The position numbers and the translations under genes were made by a program. This document shows, one piece after another, positions 48,601 through 59,599 of a stretch of DNA of 64,000 nt. Under the pieces are notes generated by a model, which saw nothing but the letters and a program-made list of their open reading frames with translations, did not search any database and had not been told where the DNA came from. The DNA comes from Straminergon stramineum (Eukaryota > Streptophyta > Bryopsida > Hypnales > Calliergonaceae): assembly GCA_963920665.1 (NCBI GenBank), contig OY987267.1, positions 23,932,001 through 23,996,000 of the forward strand, in the 5' to 3' direction. Within the stretch, counting starts at the first letter, position 1. Each line of letters begins with the position of its first letter.

Positions 48601-49584
48601 TTAGCTGGGCTGTTCTTTTAGCATGTCTATATTTAGATCACCTAATGAACGTTTTTTTGGATGCAGGGCAATGGGACGCTTTCTCAGCAACATGAACCCG
48701 CTACTAATGCCTCTGGTGCATCTTCGGCGACCGACGACTTGCTAGGAGGTTTTGGTTGGAACGAAAACGCTCAACAGAATACTGAGCCTATTAGGGAAAC
48801 GGATATTTTCGCTGGGTTCTCAATGAATGCCGCAAGTACCCCAAGTTCTGCCGATGATATTTTCTCGGGGCTTCGGGTAGATTCAGTTGAGACTGCTGTC
48901 TCAAATGGTCTCTCTGATGATTCTGGTCTTTTCGAAGGACTTTCTTTAGGAGGCGAGGATTCCACCACTTCACAGAAAGCCCAACCTGCTGCAGACAGCT
49001 TGGTAGATTTGTTTGGCGGTCTCTCGACTGAAACTCCTGTAAAAGCAAATGGTGCTTCGGTGGATCCATTTCAGGGTCTATCCCCTTCTGCTTCTGCTTC
49101 CAAACCTTCTCACGCAAACGGAACCAATACCAATCACTTACAGTCACTGGTTGGCGGTCACATCTCAAAACCAGGTGTTGGAAATGGACAGATTCATCCA
49201 AGCCAAGTTGGAACGTCACTTGCTGGAGGAGCCCTGCCATCACAGATGTACATGAATCCGGCGTTATTGATGCAGATGGGTGGGGGTGCATTTCAACCTA
49301 ACATGGTGCCTCAAGGATTTGGTCCTGGACCTGCTGGTTTTGCAGGGATGACACCTCTTCAGATGCAACAGCAGCTGGCAGCAAACCTTGCAAGCATGCA
49401 AGCACTTGGAATAGGCATGAACCTTCCTGCGGGACCTCTTTCTCAAGGAAACGTAGTCCCTACAAGTAGTTTTGGGCCATCTTTTAACGATGGGTTTGAT
49501 TTCTCAAACCCTGCAGGTCCTAGATACTCAACAGAACCTAAAAAAGAAGATACTAAGGCTTTTGACTGGTTAAAGCTGAGTTGA
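45658..49584 (+). CDS. MTV1: ENTH/VHS-like adaptor accessory protein, MTV1 (plant tepsin)
   Basis: Accessory protein of AP-4-containing vesicles at the trans-Golgi network, needed in Arabidopsis for vacuolar cargo transport. Seven exons: 45658..45864, 46697..46797, 47019..47309, 47508..47835, 47998..48156, 48331..48504, 48667..49584; 725 residues. The ENTH domain (about 1-125) has YKLEEIC, LDHKSPIVKQKALRLIKF and GDALNKAVRETA. A second helical VHS-like domain (about 240-370) has GGVRLQPSREAVxxFL and WQVRLKATCVVEAVLR. The Gln/Gly/Pro-rich tail carries DxFxG-type repeats, and residues 507-514 (GLFEGLSL) match the tepsin motif that binds the AP-4 beta ear. The C-terminus (KKEDTKAFDWL) resembles Arabidopsis MTV1. 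All introns are GT-AG. Confidence 0.93.
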
Positions 49585-50108
49585 CTGGTAAGTTAGAAGA
49601 CGTGCCATAGCTTTTCTTTTTTGTCTGGTATAGAAGTTGATCTGATGGTGTGCGTTTCCAGTTCTACGACTGCAGCCGTTGGGGAATTGGTCGAGCCATT
49701 GGTAGGCGTTACTGCCTTGTACTACAATCCTGTGTTCTGATTCTAGATAAGCTTAATGCAAAGGTTAGATATGTATTTTTAGAGGTGCAGGAGCATGCTC
49801 GTCCTTTCAATCTGGCTTCCTTCGAAGTTCAAGGCTGACACGAGGACTGAGTTTGTTGTTACTTCTTGAAGTATGAAATATAGCACCATTGTCCGCTCAC
49901 TCATTTGAGCACGCATTTTTCGCTTGGCTGTCTAGGAGCGATGGGATTTGTGTGAATCATTGTCATGTTCTTCTCAAGTAATTATGAGCTGAGCATCTAT
50001 CTTGTGATGGAATCTTTCTAATTCTCTTCTACTTTGTGAAGTCTCATTAGTAATTATATGCAAGGGTGAGAGGATGTCATGGATTTTTTCGTACTTCCGA
50101 AACTTGTT

Positions 50109-50178
50109 ACATTCCACTTTCCACTTTCTAGTGGTACACACATTCCACTTTCTAGTGGTACTCACATTCCACTTTCTG
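50109..50178 (+). repeat. 24-bp short tandem repeat
   Basis: The unit ATTCCACTTTCTAGTGGTAC plus about four bases is present about two and a half times. Each unit contains a small palindrome, CCACTTTCTAGTGG. Confidence 0.85.
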
Positions 50179-50239
50179 CCGAACCTTCCTGGAGTACTAT
50201 TTTATGCAGATATATTCTAGACTGACAGCATAAGCATAC

Positions 50240-50291
50240 GTACAGAACACCTTGAGAAACACCCTCGTCACCTTCTGTCGGTGTTCTGTAC
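50240..50291. other. 12-bp perfect inverted repeat (hairpin) downstream of MTV1
   Basis: GTACAGAACACC (50240-50251) and GGTGTTCTGTAC (50280-50291) can pair around a 28-base loop. No T-run or known RNA class; its function is unknown. Confidence 0.6.
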
Positions 50292-51609
50292 TTCACGCTG
50301 TTTCTGAGGAAGAACTCTTTAGTATTTAGCGAATAAATTCAATCCTCTTCAATAACGCTGTCTCTGTGGAACAAATGGACTTCTAAATGCACTCACATTT
50401 ATTCACAACTTGATATGTGGAATTTGCACAATTAGATGTGAATAGAATATAAAAAACTTTCAAGTTCGAAAAAGAATGTACTTTTACAATGCATTTCATT
50501 GCTTTGCAAATCCTTTTGTGAAATCTTTATTACTTTTGTTAGACGTTGTGAATTCTTTTGTGAATTTTCAAAAGTTTGTGTTCATATTTTTGAACAAATA
50601 TATTAGTTACTGCAATTTCATCATTTTAATCATAGAGAAAGTTGACCTTTAAAGATTCAAGCATTATTTTGAATGATGAGGATTTGGGGGGGGCATAATA
50701 TTATCTTGAAGTACATGGCTAAATGTACAATGTTGAAAATTGTCAAAGTAAACTACTAGAAAATTTTATTCATCATCTAAAATATGGACTTCATAGTCCT
50801 TAAAGATTAACACAACTGAATGCTGAAAATTGTCAAAGTGTACAATTTGAACTTCTAGAAAATTTTCAAAACAAGTCATATGCAATAAGAGACTATCCAT
50901 TTTACAATACTACAAGAATGTAGGCTAGAAGCTTTGTAATTTGTTTCAAGTATGCAATAACTACTTTATGGATGTAGTTTATTTCATATTAGGAATTATA
51001 ACAACAATAAAATGGCCAAAATATTAGGATAAATTGTGAAGAAAGGAAACATTTTGTAAAGGCCAACATGCTAGCACTTGATGTTAATTCTTAAAGGACA
51101 TTCCATATTCCTATTTGGTCAAATTTCATTAGTTTTCAATATTAAAATACACATTTCAAAATATTATTATTTTTCATGCAGTAACACATAAAATTGAAAT
51201 TCATTTTTTTATAATTAAATAATTTTTTCTGAAATTAATATGAATTTTTAAATAATGTTTTTATATAAAGAATATTGTTATTACAAAAAAGATTAAAGTT
51301 AAATGAATTTTTTGCAAAAATGGAGATTATAGTAACAAACATCATGGTGTAACTAATGTACTCCTTGAACTCATGCAAAGAGAAATTTGATAGAAAAAAG
51401 TTCAAAAGTGGTATATTATAGGCTCTTAAGATGTTACCTTCAAAATGTCACATAATTTGTAATTTTAACCATTTTCAAAAACCAAAAATGGAATAAAAAT
51501 TAGATGAATGGACATATATTTTCTTATTCAAGGTTGAAAATGTTTAAATCAAGAACTAATTGAAAATTGAGGTTTGACCCTAAAACCATGCTCCTTGGAC
51601 AAATTTGTC

Positions 51610-52219
51610 TTGAAACAACAAGTTGGTCATTCTAGAAATCATCTATTTTGATACCATATGAACCATTTGCTTAACCCCTAAATACTGATGTGTACTTTTT
51701 TCATCCAATGAATGAGAAGAAGGTAGTCTGCTAGATGTAGGAAAGTGTTTTTTTATCCAGGTTTTTTTAAACATGATTGTGGAGGCGTGTTGCATCATGG
51801 AGGGCCCAAAATAGCATCATTTGTATTCATTCATATTTTTAGGAAGTATGGACATGGAGAAGATAGCAAGGAGATTCATGAGAACAATGTTAGACCTTAT
51901 ATTGTCCTTCCTTCAATTTTCATGAGGGCAACTAAAACTACCTTTTTTATGATATTGTTCATTGTTGTGAATAGTGTTTGATTCCAATGGTTAGACAATG
52001 CATGTTCAATAGTGCATAACCCGCCTTGTCCCTGCAATTACAAATCCATTGTTTAGGGGTTAAAAGAATCCAAAATCACTATTGGAGGTCAACTATTGCG
52101 CAAGATCTCCCTTTTTTGAACAAAATTTCCAAAGATGAACATTTGCACTTTTGTTTTAAATAGAAGGATTCTCTATCATGCATCACTTGTTTTTGGGCCT
52201 CCCATCCTCAAAGGGTTAA
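51610..52219 (-). mobile_element. R2 repeat copy, interrupted by a nested TTAA element
   Basis: Read on the minus strand it starts TTAA-CCCTTTGAGGATG (52219) and passes GAGAATCCTTCTATTT. It then stops at GGATTCTTTTAA and resumes after the nested element at TTAAGCAAATGG. Related copies lie at 56279-56510, 57311-57541, about 57700-57903 and 62029-62239. The part left of 51670 is diverged and its far end is not clear. Confidence 0.75.
51671..52063. mobile_element. 393-bp TTAA-flanked MITE nested in R2, with empty-site evidence
   Basis: Ends are TTAA-CCCCTAAATA (51671) and TATTTGTTTAGGGG-like ATTGTTTAGGGG-TTAA (52063), giving inverted repeats of about 8-10 bp. It interrupts R2 exactly at a TTAA. 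The uninterrupted R2 copies show one TTAA at the same place (TTTTTTTAAGCAAATG at 56440-56455; inverted TTTTTAAGCATGTG near 62065-62078). One TTAA in the empty site and two around the insertion indicate duplication of a TTAA target, the piggyBac hallmark. No coding capacity. Confidence 0.82.
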
Positions 52220-52503
52220 TGGTTAAAAAGAATATTATCCAAATGAATCTAGTTCAAAGATATACCTAAATTTATTCCTAAGACGACACGCATTATACAA
52301 AGCGAGAACAGACCTAAATTAGGAACTAAACAAAATTAACGAAAAGATATCGAAATGACGTCTCGAGATGTAGTTGTCCAGGTGCTTCCCCCCGCTTGGT
52401 CATACGATGACTCTTACTAGTCACTTTACTAATCGGAGTCACTAATGAGATGACTAACTTGAGGGTACTGACAGTATAGTAAAGAAAACGGCAGCCGACG
52501 CCG
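52220..52503 (+). promoter_or_regulatory. Promoter and leader region of APR-B
   Basis: About 280 bp between the R2 repeat and the start codon, rising in G+C. It contains GTCTCGAG at about 52360 (GAGAC core on the other strand, a motif linked to sulfur response in plants), which may be coincidental. The repeat pair therefore lies directly beside the promoter. Confidence 0.35.
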
Positions 52504-55500
52504 ATGGATACTCTTGTTGTGATTTCCACTTGGACGGCGATGGCGATGGCTATGGCGGACGTGCACCTTCGCACATTCAGCTCGTGCGTGCCCTCGCAGC
52601 GCCTTGCTGCGCCGGCTCCAGCGTCGAAAACCTCTCTCGCATTGCCCAGGTTTGTAGCTTTCGTTTAATATCCTGGTCGTGGAATTCCGTTCACGGACGT
52701 GTGAATGGTGCTTCGTTATCCGCGCGTCCTTAGGAATTGACTGAGGTTTTTATGTTTCGTTTTACTTGTCAGTCGCTGAGCCTGTGGGAGCGAGGATTTG
52801 TAGCTATTCTTCGGAATTCGGCGTTAAATTTTTGTTCCTAGGTAAGAATTTGGTCGGAGAGGAGAGTTCCGTGAGTGGCGCTGACTACTGCAGTGAGGCG
52901 TTTGATTCGAATTATTGTGGTATTGTAGAGAATTTCGGACGAATTTGAGACCTCGTGGTGTCTGGGAGGGTTTGTTCGAACGATAATTTTGGAAATTATT
53001 GCTTTTTTCTATCATCTTAGGTTCTGCTAGAGGCGTGTGTCGAGACGCTTGATTTGCGGGTGTTTTTTTTTTTTTCAGAATTGGTTATGCTTCCTTCAAA
53101 TTGGAATAGTGACACTACCAAATAGCTTAATTCAGCAATTTTTCTGTATTTTCAAAATGAGCACGACAGATTCTTTTCTTCCAGGAAACAGATCATAGTC
53201 ATGGACACGATTTTCTCACCTCTGTTACATTAGCTCACAGGCCTTCCAGATTATCTACTGGAGCTCCGAAATAGTGTTTATTCTTCAGTGGAATATTGGC
53301 TACAAGCTCTAATAACTTTGGAGAGGTCCAAACATTGGGATTTGCAGGGTCGCGTTTAGCCTAGTGGGATATATTTTATTTTGTTCCTTAGTTGAGCAAC
53401 TTTGAAAGAGAAATGAACTGATTATCTACTTCAAATCTATAACATTATTCAACTTATTCGTATTATTTCAACAAGTAATTCAGGTTTTCTACGTAAGAGA
53501 ACCTCATTCTTGCAGGACAGTAAGAGTAAGTTGGAAAGAGAGTAGAAAACCTTTATAATGATGTGGTACATCACATCATAATTACATCATAAGTACTGAC
53601 AAGCCTTAATGACTTCCAAACACATCTCTGCCTGCCTGATGTTTGAATAATGTTATGTTTTTGTAATTAAAATTTGTATACCTCCAATGTTTGAATTGAT
53701 TAAGAAATTAAGTTTGTAGGTTTACGCTAGTCTAGAGGAGCAAGGCGTACTCCATTGAATTATCAAATACACTTGTTTCTAGGAGGTCCCAGGAAAACCA
53801 CTTAATGGAAACTAAGAATGGCCTTAACGGATATCTCTAATATGTTGCGTGCGCATATTGATTTCCGTGTCTCTTTCTACATCTCTTTCTTATTGATTCC
53901 CAAGTCTATTATAGTTACTCCTTTATATATTAATTGGTTATTTTTATTATCCTGTTTTGCGCAGGAAATGCGATGTGCAAAAACATGCATTTCCAACTCT
54001 TATCTTGCAAAATCAGTGCCCTGGTTGGGCTAATGCAAGAGGGAAGACTGTCACATGTGCTGCGCCTGTGAGCACCTCAGGTGTAACTGCTGACACTGAG
54101 AATTGGAACCAACAAGCTCGGGATGCTAGACTGCAGCACCTAGAGGCACAAGCGTTAGAAACCTTGAAGATTACAGTGGAAAGCTTTGAGAGGCCAGCGT
54201 TTCCGTGTGCCTTGATCGCAGGTGATGTGGTATGCATTCCGATTAGAACTTAATCTCTCTTCCTCTCTCCTTCTTTGGTTGCGACAAGTTCTGGTTCTAC
54301 TGTTGATACAGTATGACTTGATGAGTCGATGATATTTTCTTCCCTTGGCAAGTTCGCAAATGGACGTAGCAAGAGCTTTCTTGTGTGAAAGGGATAATTC
54401 ACCGCTGAGGATTGGAACATTTAGTCATTACTACACGAATGCTTTGGGAGTGATATATTCTAGAAGAAGGCTTCGAGGATTTATTTGGTCAGTCTTCTTA
54501 TTTTCCTATTTCCGTGCGTTACATTGTTCTGTGGACAGGTTATTTTAGATCTTCTAAATAGGATAGGAGCGCTGTCCAGTGAAGAAGTGAAAATTATCTT
54601 CATCGACACTTTCCATCTCTTCCCCGAAACCCATGAATTTCTCAGCGAGTTGGAGGTAAATATTTCGACCTTGATCTCGTAGGTCTGCTACATTGGAAAC
54701 ATTGGGGTTCTCGTGAACTTTTTACATTGCTCATCTCTTTAGTATGTTGTCTAGGTCTGGTCAGATATATAAACTTACATATGTTGTAAGCATATGATCA
54801 TATTTATAACATTCGAATCACCTGCTCTCATCCTGCTTTTACATGCTACTTTCGTGCAACAGAATGCATGCAGGATATGTGTCGGTGATGACTACAGTAC
54901 GCAGTAAGAAATTCGAGATCACGAAATGAAGTTCTTCGCACTGCAACAGTTATATCCTCTGGCATTAAGCCAACCTCACCTATGGATGCGTTGTTTCTTG
55001 CAGAAGCGGTATGGATTCAAGGCATACAAGTTTCATGCCGCCGATGTAAACAGCAAGGAGGAGTTTGACGCCAAGTTTGGATCCGATCTATTCATAACTG
55101 TAGGCTGATTCGTCTTCTTGGCTGTTTGTCGATCATTGTTTAAGAATCGTTTCAATTCGTATCCAAAATAAAGGGATGCACGTAGTTGAGCCTCTTGGCT
55201 GTTCATGGTCTTAACTTTCCGATGGGGATTACAGGATATAGAAGAGTATGACCGCATCTGTAAGGTCGAGCCATTCAGCCGTTCTCTGGAGACACTGGAG
55301 GTAACTCAAAGTTGGCAAGCATTTTTGTCTCGTGAAGTACTGGTTGACTGTGCCTGGGAATAAGCTACTTGGTTTAATTTTATGATAAGAGTCTTAACTA
55401 TTATCTGGTGCGCCACTCCAGGTAGATGCCATGATCAACGGGCGCAGACGTGATCATGGTGCAGAGAGGGCTCATCTTGAGGTATGTTTAACTTGTTCAG

Positions 55501-56754
55501 ATCATTTTCTCCCTTCACACCTGGAGTTGATATCTGCAAGCTCGTGGTATGTGTTGAGGTTGTGGTAATTATCTCACTTTTTCTTGATCTATATGGTGAA
55601 TGTTATATTACACGTTGGCGGCAGCTACATTTCCAATCAAATTGAGGGTAATTTATATTGAGTACACTCCTAGGGTTTCGCTGAGAATTGACTTGGTGTG
55701 AAATTGTTCTCAAAGTTCCTTTCTTCTGGTATGTTTCTGACACGGGAACTTGCAGGTTTTTGAGGGAGGAAAGATGAGTAAAGTGCAGCCTCTTGCTTAC
55801 TGGGAGTTCAGGTATGACCCGACAGTTAGCTAAGCATCACTTCGACCACGAGAAGTTGGCTGTTAGATTGCTATTTCTGTCTAGATAAAATTCTGAAATG
55901 GGATGGCTACTTGCAATTGATTTAATCTCATAAACATTATTGCTTTAACCAAGCTGAGTATAAATGGACTTCACAGGGATTGCTGGGATTACTTGAAGAA
56001 GTATTCGTTGCCTTATCATCCTCTTCACGACCAAGGCTTTCCAAGCATTGGCGATCTGCAGTCGACCATTCCTGTTTCTCGTGACAAATGGTTTGAATAT
56101 GCCGGAGAACGTTCAGGCCGCTTCCAGGTGACTGTTATTCTAGTTGGCTTGTCAATGAATGTATTAGTAGTCTATAGCTCAACGACTGTTCCTTGTGAAT
56201 TTATAGCAATCGCCTGGGTATACCGCACTTCAATTTATCTGAAATGTAACTTAGGTAAGAGTACCCGCATGTCAATACTTAACCCTATAACGACGCCGCG
56301 GCCCGCGGCCTAAAAGTGTCCGATGGATGACAGAGAATCCTTCTATTTAAAACAGAAGTGTTGATGTTCATCCTTGGAATTTTGTGTGAAAAGGGGAGGT
56401 CTTGCACAGTGGTTTGACCTCCAATGAGTGCCCTTGGATTTTTTTAAGCAAATGATTTCCACGGAGAAAAGATGATTTCCACGGAGACCAGCCCGTCGTA
56501 TCAGGGTTAAACTTGGAACTGACACACCAAATCACCCAGAAAAAGTGCCCCTCGATGCTATCAATTTTGAGCCAAGAGCCACTTTTGGTTTATATTTGAA
56601 GTAATCAAGTCTTACGCAACATTGTGAACGTAATGAAAGCTTCTTATGTGCAACATATGAAACTGATACGGAGGTTCGTCTTTTGCAGGGTCTGAGAAAT
56701 CCAGATGGGACGGAGAAGACAGAGTGCGGGATACACGTAGGTGGTAGCAATTGA
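52504..56754 (+). CDS. APR-B: Plastid APS/PAPS reductase of the iron-sulfur-free APR-B type
   Basis: Reduces activated sulfate to sulfite in assimilatory sulfate reduction. Nine exons: 52504..52649, 53965..54229, 54539..54655, 55004..55099, 55235..55300, 55422..55481, 55756..55811, 55977..56127, 56689..56754; 340 residues. Residues 1 to about 80 form a Ser/Ala-rich transit peptide with a likely cleavage near VTCAAP. The CysH fold follows with IIFIDTFHLFPET, INGRRRDHGAERA and the catalytic KTECGIHV (C332). Plant APS reductases usually have paired cysteines for a [4Fe-4S] cluster; here the corresponding site reads ICKVEPF with one Cys (C217), so the cluster ligands are missing. There is no C-terminal thioredoxin-like domain. 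Both traits match APR-B known from the moss Physcomitrium. APS rather than PAPS as substrate is from that precedent, not visible in the sequence. Confidence 0.93.
56279..56510 (+). mobile_element. R2 element in intron 8 of APR-B, TTAA-flanked
   Basis: Starts TTAA-CCCTATAACGACG and ends CGTCGTATCAGGG-TTAA. The 13-bp ends are inverted repeats with 10 matches. Just inside the left end lies the GC-rich palindrome GCCGCGGCCCGCGGC. This is the best-preserved R2 copy and carries the empty site used above (TTAA at 56444-56447). It sits fully inside the intron 56128-56688, so splicing is not disrupted. Confidence 0.78.
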
Positions 56755-57310
56755 GTTCTGTAGGAACTGTTTCATCTGCTGGCGGTTTCTTGGCTTTTGT
56801 CTGCAAATTGTACAAAATGAGATGTAGCTTTAATGGTTGTGGGTAGTGCCCTTCCCATGCTCTAAACGGACCAGGTAACCTCTGCCCCTTGACCGTTGGA
56901 GCTTCCGAGAACAGAAGGGGTCAACTAATGACTCAAGTGAAGGATGAGATGTACTTTTCTGTGTATCTTATGTTTTGCGCAGTGAGTGGGATGTTTCGTC
57001 TTGAAGGCATTGGCCTACTTTTGTTTCTGTTGTAGACTGATGGCTTTTGATGAACATCGATATTTTCCTCTAAGCATCTTTCTAAGAGATTGATGTTGCA
57101 TCCATAGTGTAATAAGTTAAACCAGCCTATGATACGCAGAATGACTACTTTGCCCTGTTGGCAATGTTTGAAATTTTTGAAATTATTTTCTACATTAAGA
57201 AAAATGTAGGGAGAAATAGGGAGAACAATTGATATTAATTTCTTTAACCAGGATGAATTTGTTATCAATTTTTGAAGTGACTGTGCTACCCAAGTGGCCT
57301 AAAAGAATAT

Positions 57311-57541
57311 CTACCCCACAAACGACTCCATGGCCATTTTCTAGTCAATGAATGACATAGAATCCTTCCATGCAGGACAAAAATGCAACTATTCATCAAT
57401 GAAATCTTGTGCAAAAAGGTGAGATCTTCTACAATAGTTTGACCTCCAATGAGTATTTTTGGTTTTGTTTAAAGTAGATGATGTCACATGGTTCCAAAAG
57501 GGATGATTTTTGAGATCACCAATTTGTCATTTAAGGGCTAA
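57311..57541 (+). mobile_element. R2 element, diverged copy
   Basis: Aligns with 56279-56510 over its length (231 against 232 bp). The left end is CTAC-CCCACAAACGACTCC, the right end CATTTAAGGG-CTAA. The shared interior includes TTTGACCTCCAATGAGT. Flanking tetranucleotides have mutated. Confidence 0.68.
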
Positions 57542-57699
57542 ACTACCTCAAAACCAACAAAAAGTGTATTTCTAAAGGTCATTTCACTTATCTAAAGCAA
57601 GCACAATATTTCTTGACATGGTCCCAATATGAAACCCTAAAAAAAAATATTTTTATGATAAATTTGCACTCTAAAGGTTGTAGTTTTTAACTTGAAAGG

Positions 57700-57903
57700 A
57701 TGTTGAGGACAATTAGTGTTTGATGAATGATAAAGCACCTTTCTATATGGAAGAGAAGGATAGTCTTTCATCCATGGAATTTGTGTGGAACGGGGATGGT
57801 CTTCGGTAGTAGGTTGGCCTCCAATGAGTGATTCTAGTTTGTCTTTTGCTCATGATGCAAATCTCTCATTTCTATGGAGACGAATTTGTCCTTTAGGGAT
57901 TAA
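57700..57903 (+). mobile_element. R2 element, left end eroded
   Basis: Shares GGCCTCCAATGAGTGATT and ATCCATGGAATTTGTGTGGAA with the other R2 copies and ends GTCCTTTAGGGA-TTAA at 57903. The left terminus is not recognisable. Confidence 0.55.
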
Positions 57904-59599
57904 TGGAGTTACGAATCATTCCATCACCATCATCCAAGATATTGATTGTGGCTACTAATTCAATCTAATGTGGCCCAAATCTCATTTATGACAAAAATAA
58001 ATTTTAAAAATTTTAAAAATCTATTATGGTTTGATGCAAGACTTTGACCCTAAGTGTTTGTTTGGATGACTTCACCTAAGATTATAGGTTGAAAAAATAC
58101 ATTTTTTCATCCAACATTTTTTGGAAGTTGATTGAGTACATTTTCAAAGAATCATATTGCAAATTCCTTCATTCTAGTATTATTGACTTTACTAAAGAAG
58201 AAGAAGAAGATGCATAATCCACTAATCCCCCTTGGAGTGTATTTTAGCCATTTCTTATCATTTACTCTTGATATAAATTTTAGCCATAAATATGATATTT
58301 TTGGAATTTCAGTCCAATAATGAAAGAAGCACATCAAGTGTAGTTTCTACTCAAATTGGAAATTTTGAAAATTCTTCAATTTCAATATTTTATAGCAATA
58401 TGAACTTTGGGCCTATAACCATAGTCAATTGAATTTCTAATTTTAATATGACATGGTAACTTTGGTTTATACCTTGATTTTATGCACTATAATGTACATT
58501 TATAGTTAAAATTTCAGATTTTTTGAGTATAGATTGCATTTGATATGAATTTTCTTCATTTTTTTCTTAAAAAATTGACATTAATTTCAAATTTTCCCAA
58601 AAAAAATTTGAAATTTTTTTAAGACATGTATTAGATATATGACTTCATCTCTGAAAAATAAATATAAAATTTTTCATTCATATCTAGTTGCAAAATGGTA
58701 GCAAAAAAGAGTGATGGTTAGTGAGGCTTGAAACCAATGGTCATAGGCCCATCCTATAGGGATTAATCCCTAAATTTCTTTGAATATGTTTCACCCAAAA
58801 ACACTCAAAATGGGTTGTTTTGATGGCAAAGGCTCCCTAAAAATGAAAAATGATTTTTTTTGCATCTAACCGTAAGATTTCATGTTAGACTACTTCGTTA
58901 TATTGTAGTAAAAAATGGGAGGTTTTTGACCATACAAATCGTGAGATTATAGTGTTTAAAGTTGAAAAAAATGTTTTTTGGGAGCATCCAAATTCTGGGC
59001 AGCTCTCATTCAGGGAGGCTTTGGGACAAGTTAATTTCACTTTTTTTCTTGAACTTTTTTTGCATGATTTTTGCAATAAAATTGGCCACATGTTCAAAAA
59101 AAATTATAATATTTTAAATTGGGGAACATGTACCAAAAAATTCCAATCAGGAACTAGCTTCAAAAAAAGTCTCATACAAAGCCCTTTTTTCAACAATTTA
59201 TGGCTTGCACATACAATGATTTATTCAAAATTTGAATGGTGGAGTTCTAAATTTCAACTAGCTCTAGAGGAGGAAAAAATAAAAATAAAAATCGCACAAA
59301 AGATCAAACTTCCACAAGCTTGATCAATTTGTATCCAAGCTGAAGTGAAGAGGTAGTTGGGATATTAGGCTTGGGAAGGGAGGAGACTGGGTTAGGATTA
59401 GTAAAGCCCAACTCATCATCAGAAATCACTGACACTCTTTCACATTCCCTTGATTTCAAAGATTTTATACTTTCCTAGAATTTTGAAGATGTTCTTTGCT
59501 CAATGAAGTGGAATTTTAGGATATTCTACATTGAATGTTGAAAATATAGAAATATCAAAGCATACTCTCCAATCATTTTTAAAGCAACATCCTCATGTG
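57904..59599. other. Gene-free AT-rich DNA with abutting element ends
   Basis: At 58754-58775 the palindrome CTATAGGGATTAATCCCTAAA places two outward-facing element ends on one shared TTAA (58763-58766). The 123-codon frame at 58952-59323 is low-complexity and partly repeat-derived (inverted relative of 5830-5890). It is not called a gene. Confidence 0.45.

Larger units (their letters stand above)
49585..51609. other. 3' flank of MTV1 and AT-rich intergenic DNA
   Basis: The 3' UTR may extend to about 49900, perhaps with a splice (GGTAAGTTAG after the stop). Beyond it I see only the short repeat and hairpin listed separately and AT-rich DNA. Confidence 0.5.

Noticed and set aside
51671..52063. 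Reading TTAACCCC ends as PIF/Harbinger with TTA duplication
   Set aside because: A TTA duplication would require TTA in the same orientation with asymmetric inner ends. The empty sites instead show one TTAA against two around the insert.
58952..59323. 123-codon frame
   Set aside because: Low-complexity, Phe/Lys-rich translation of AT-rich repeat DNA with a relative near 5830.
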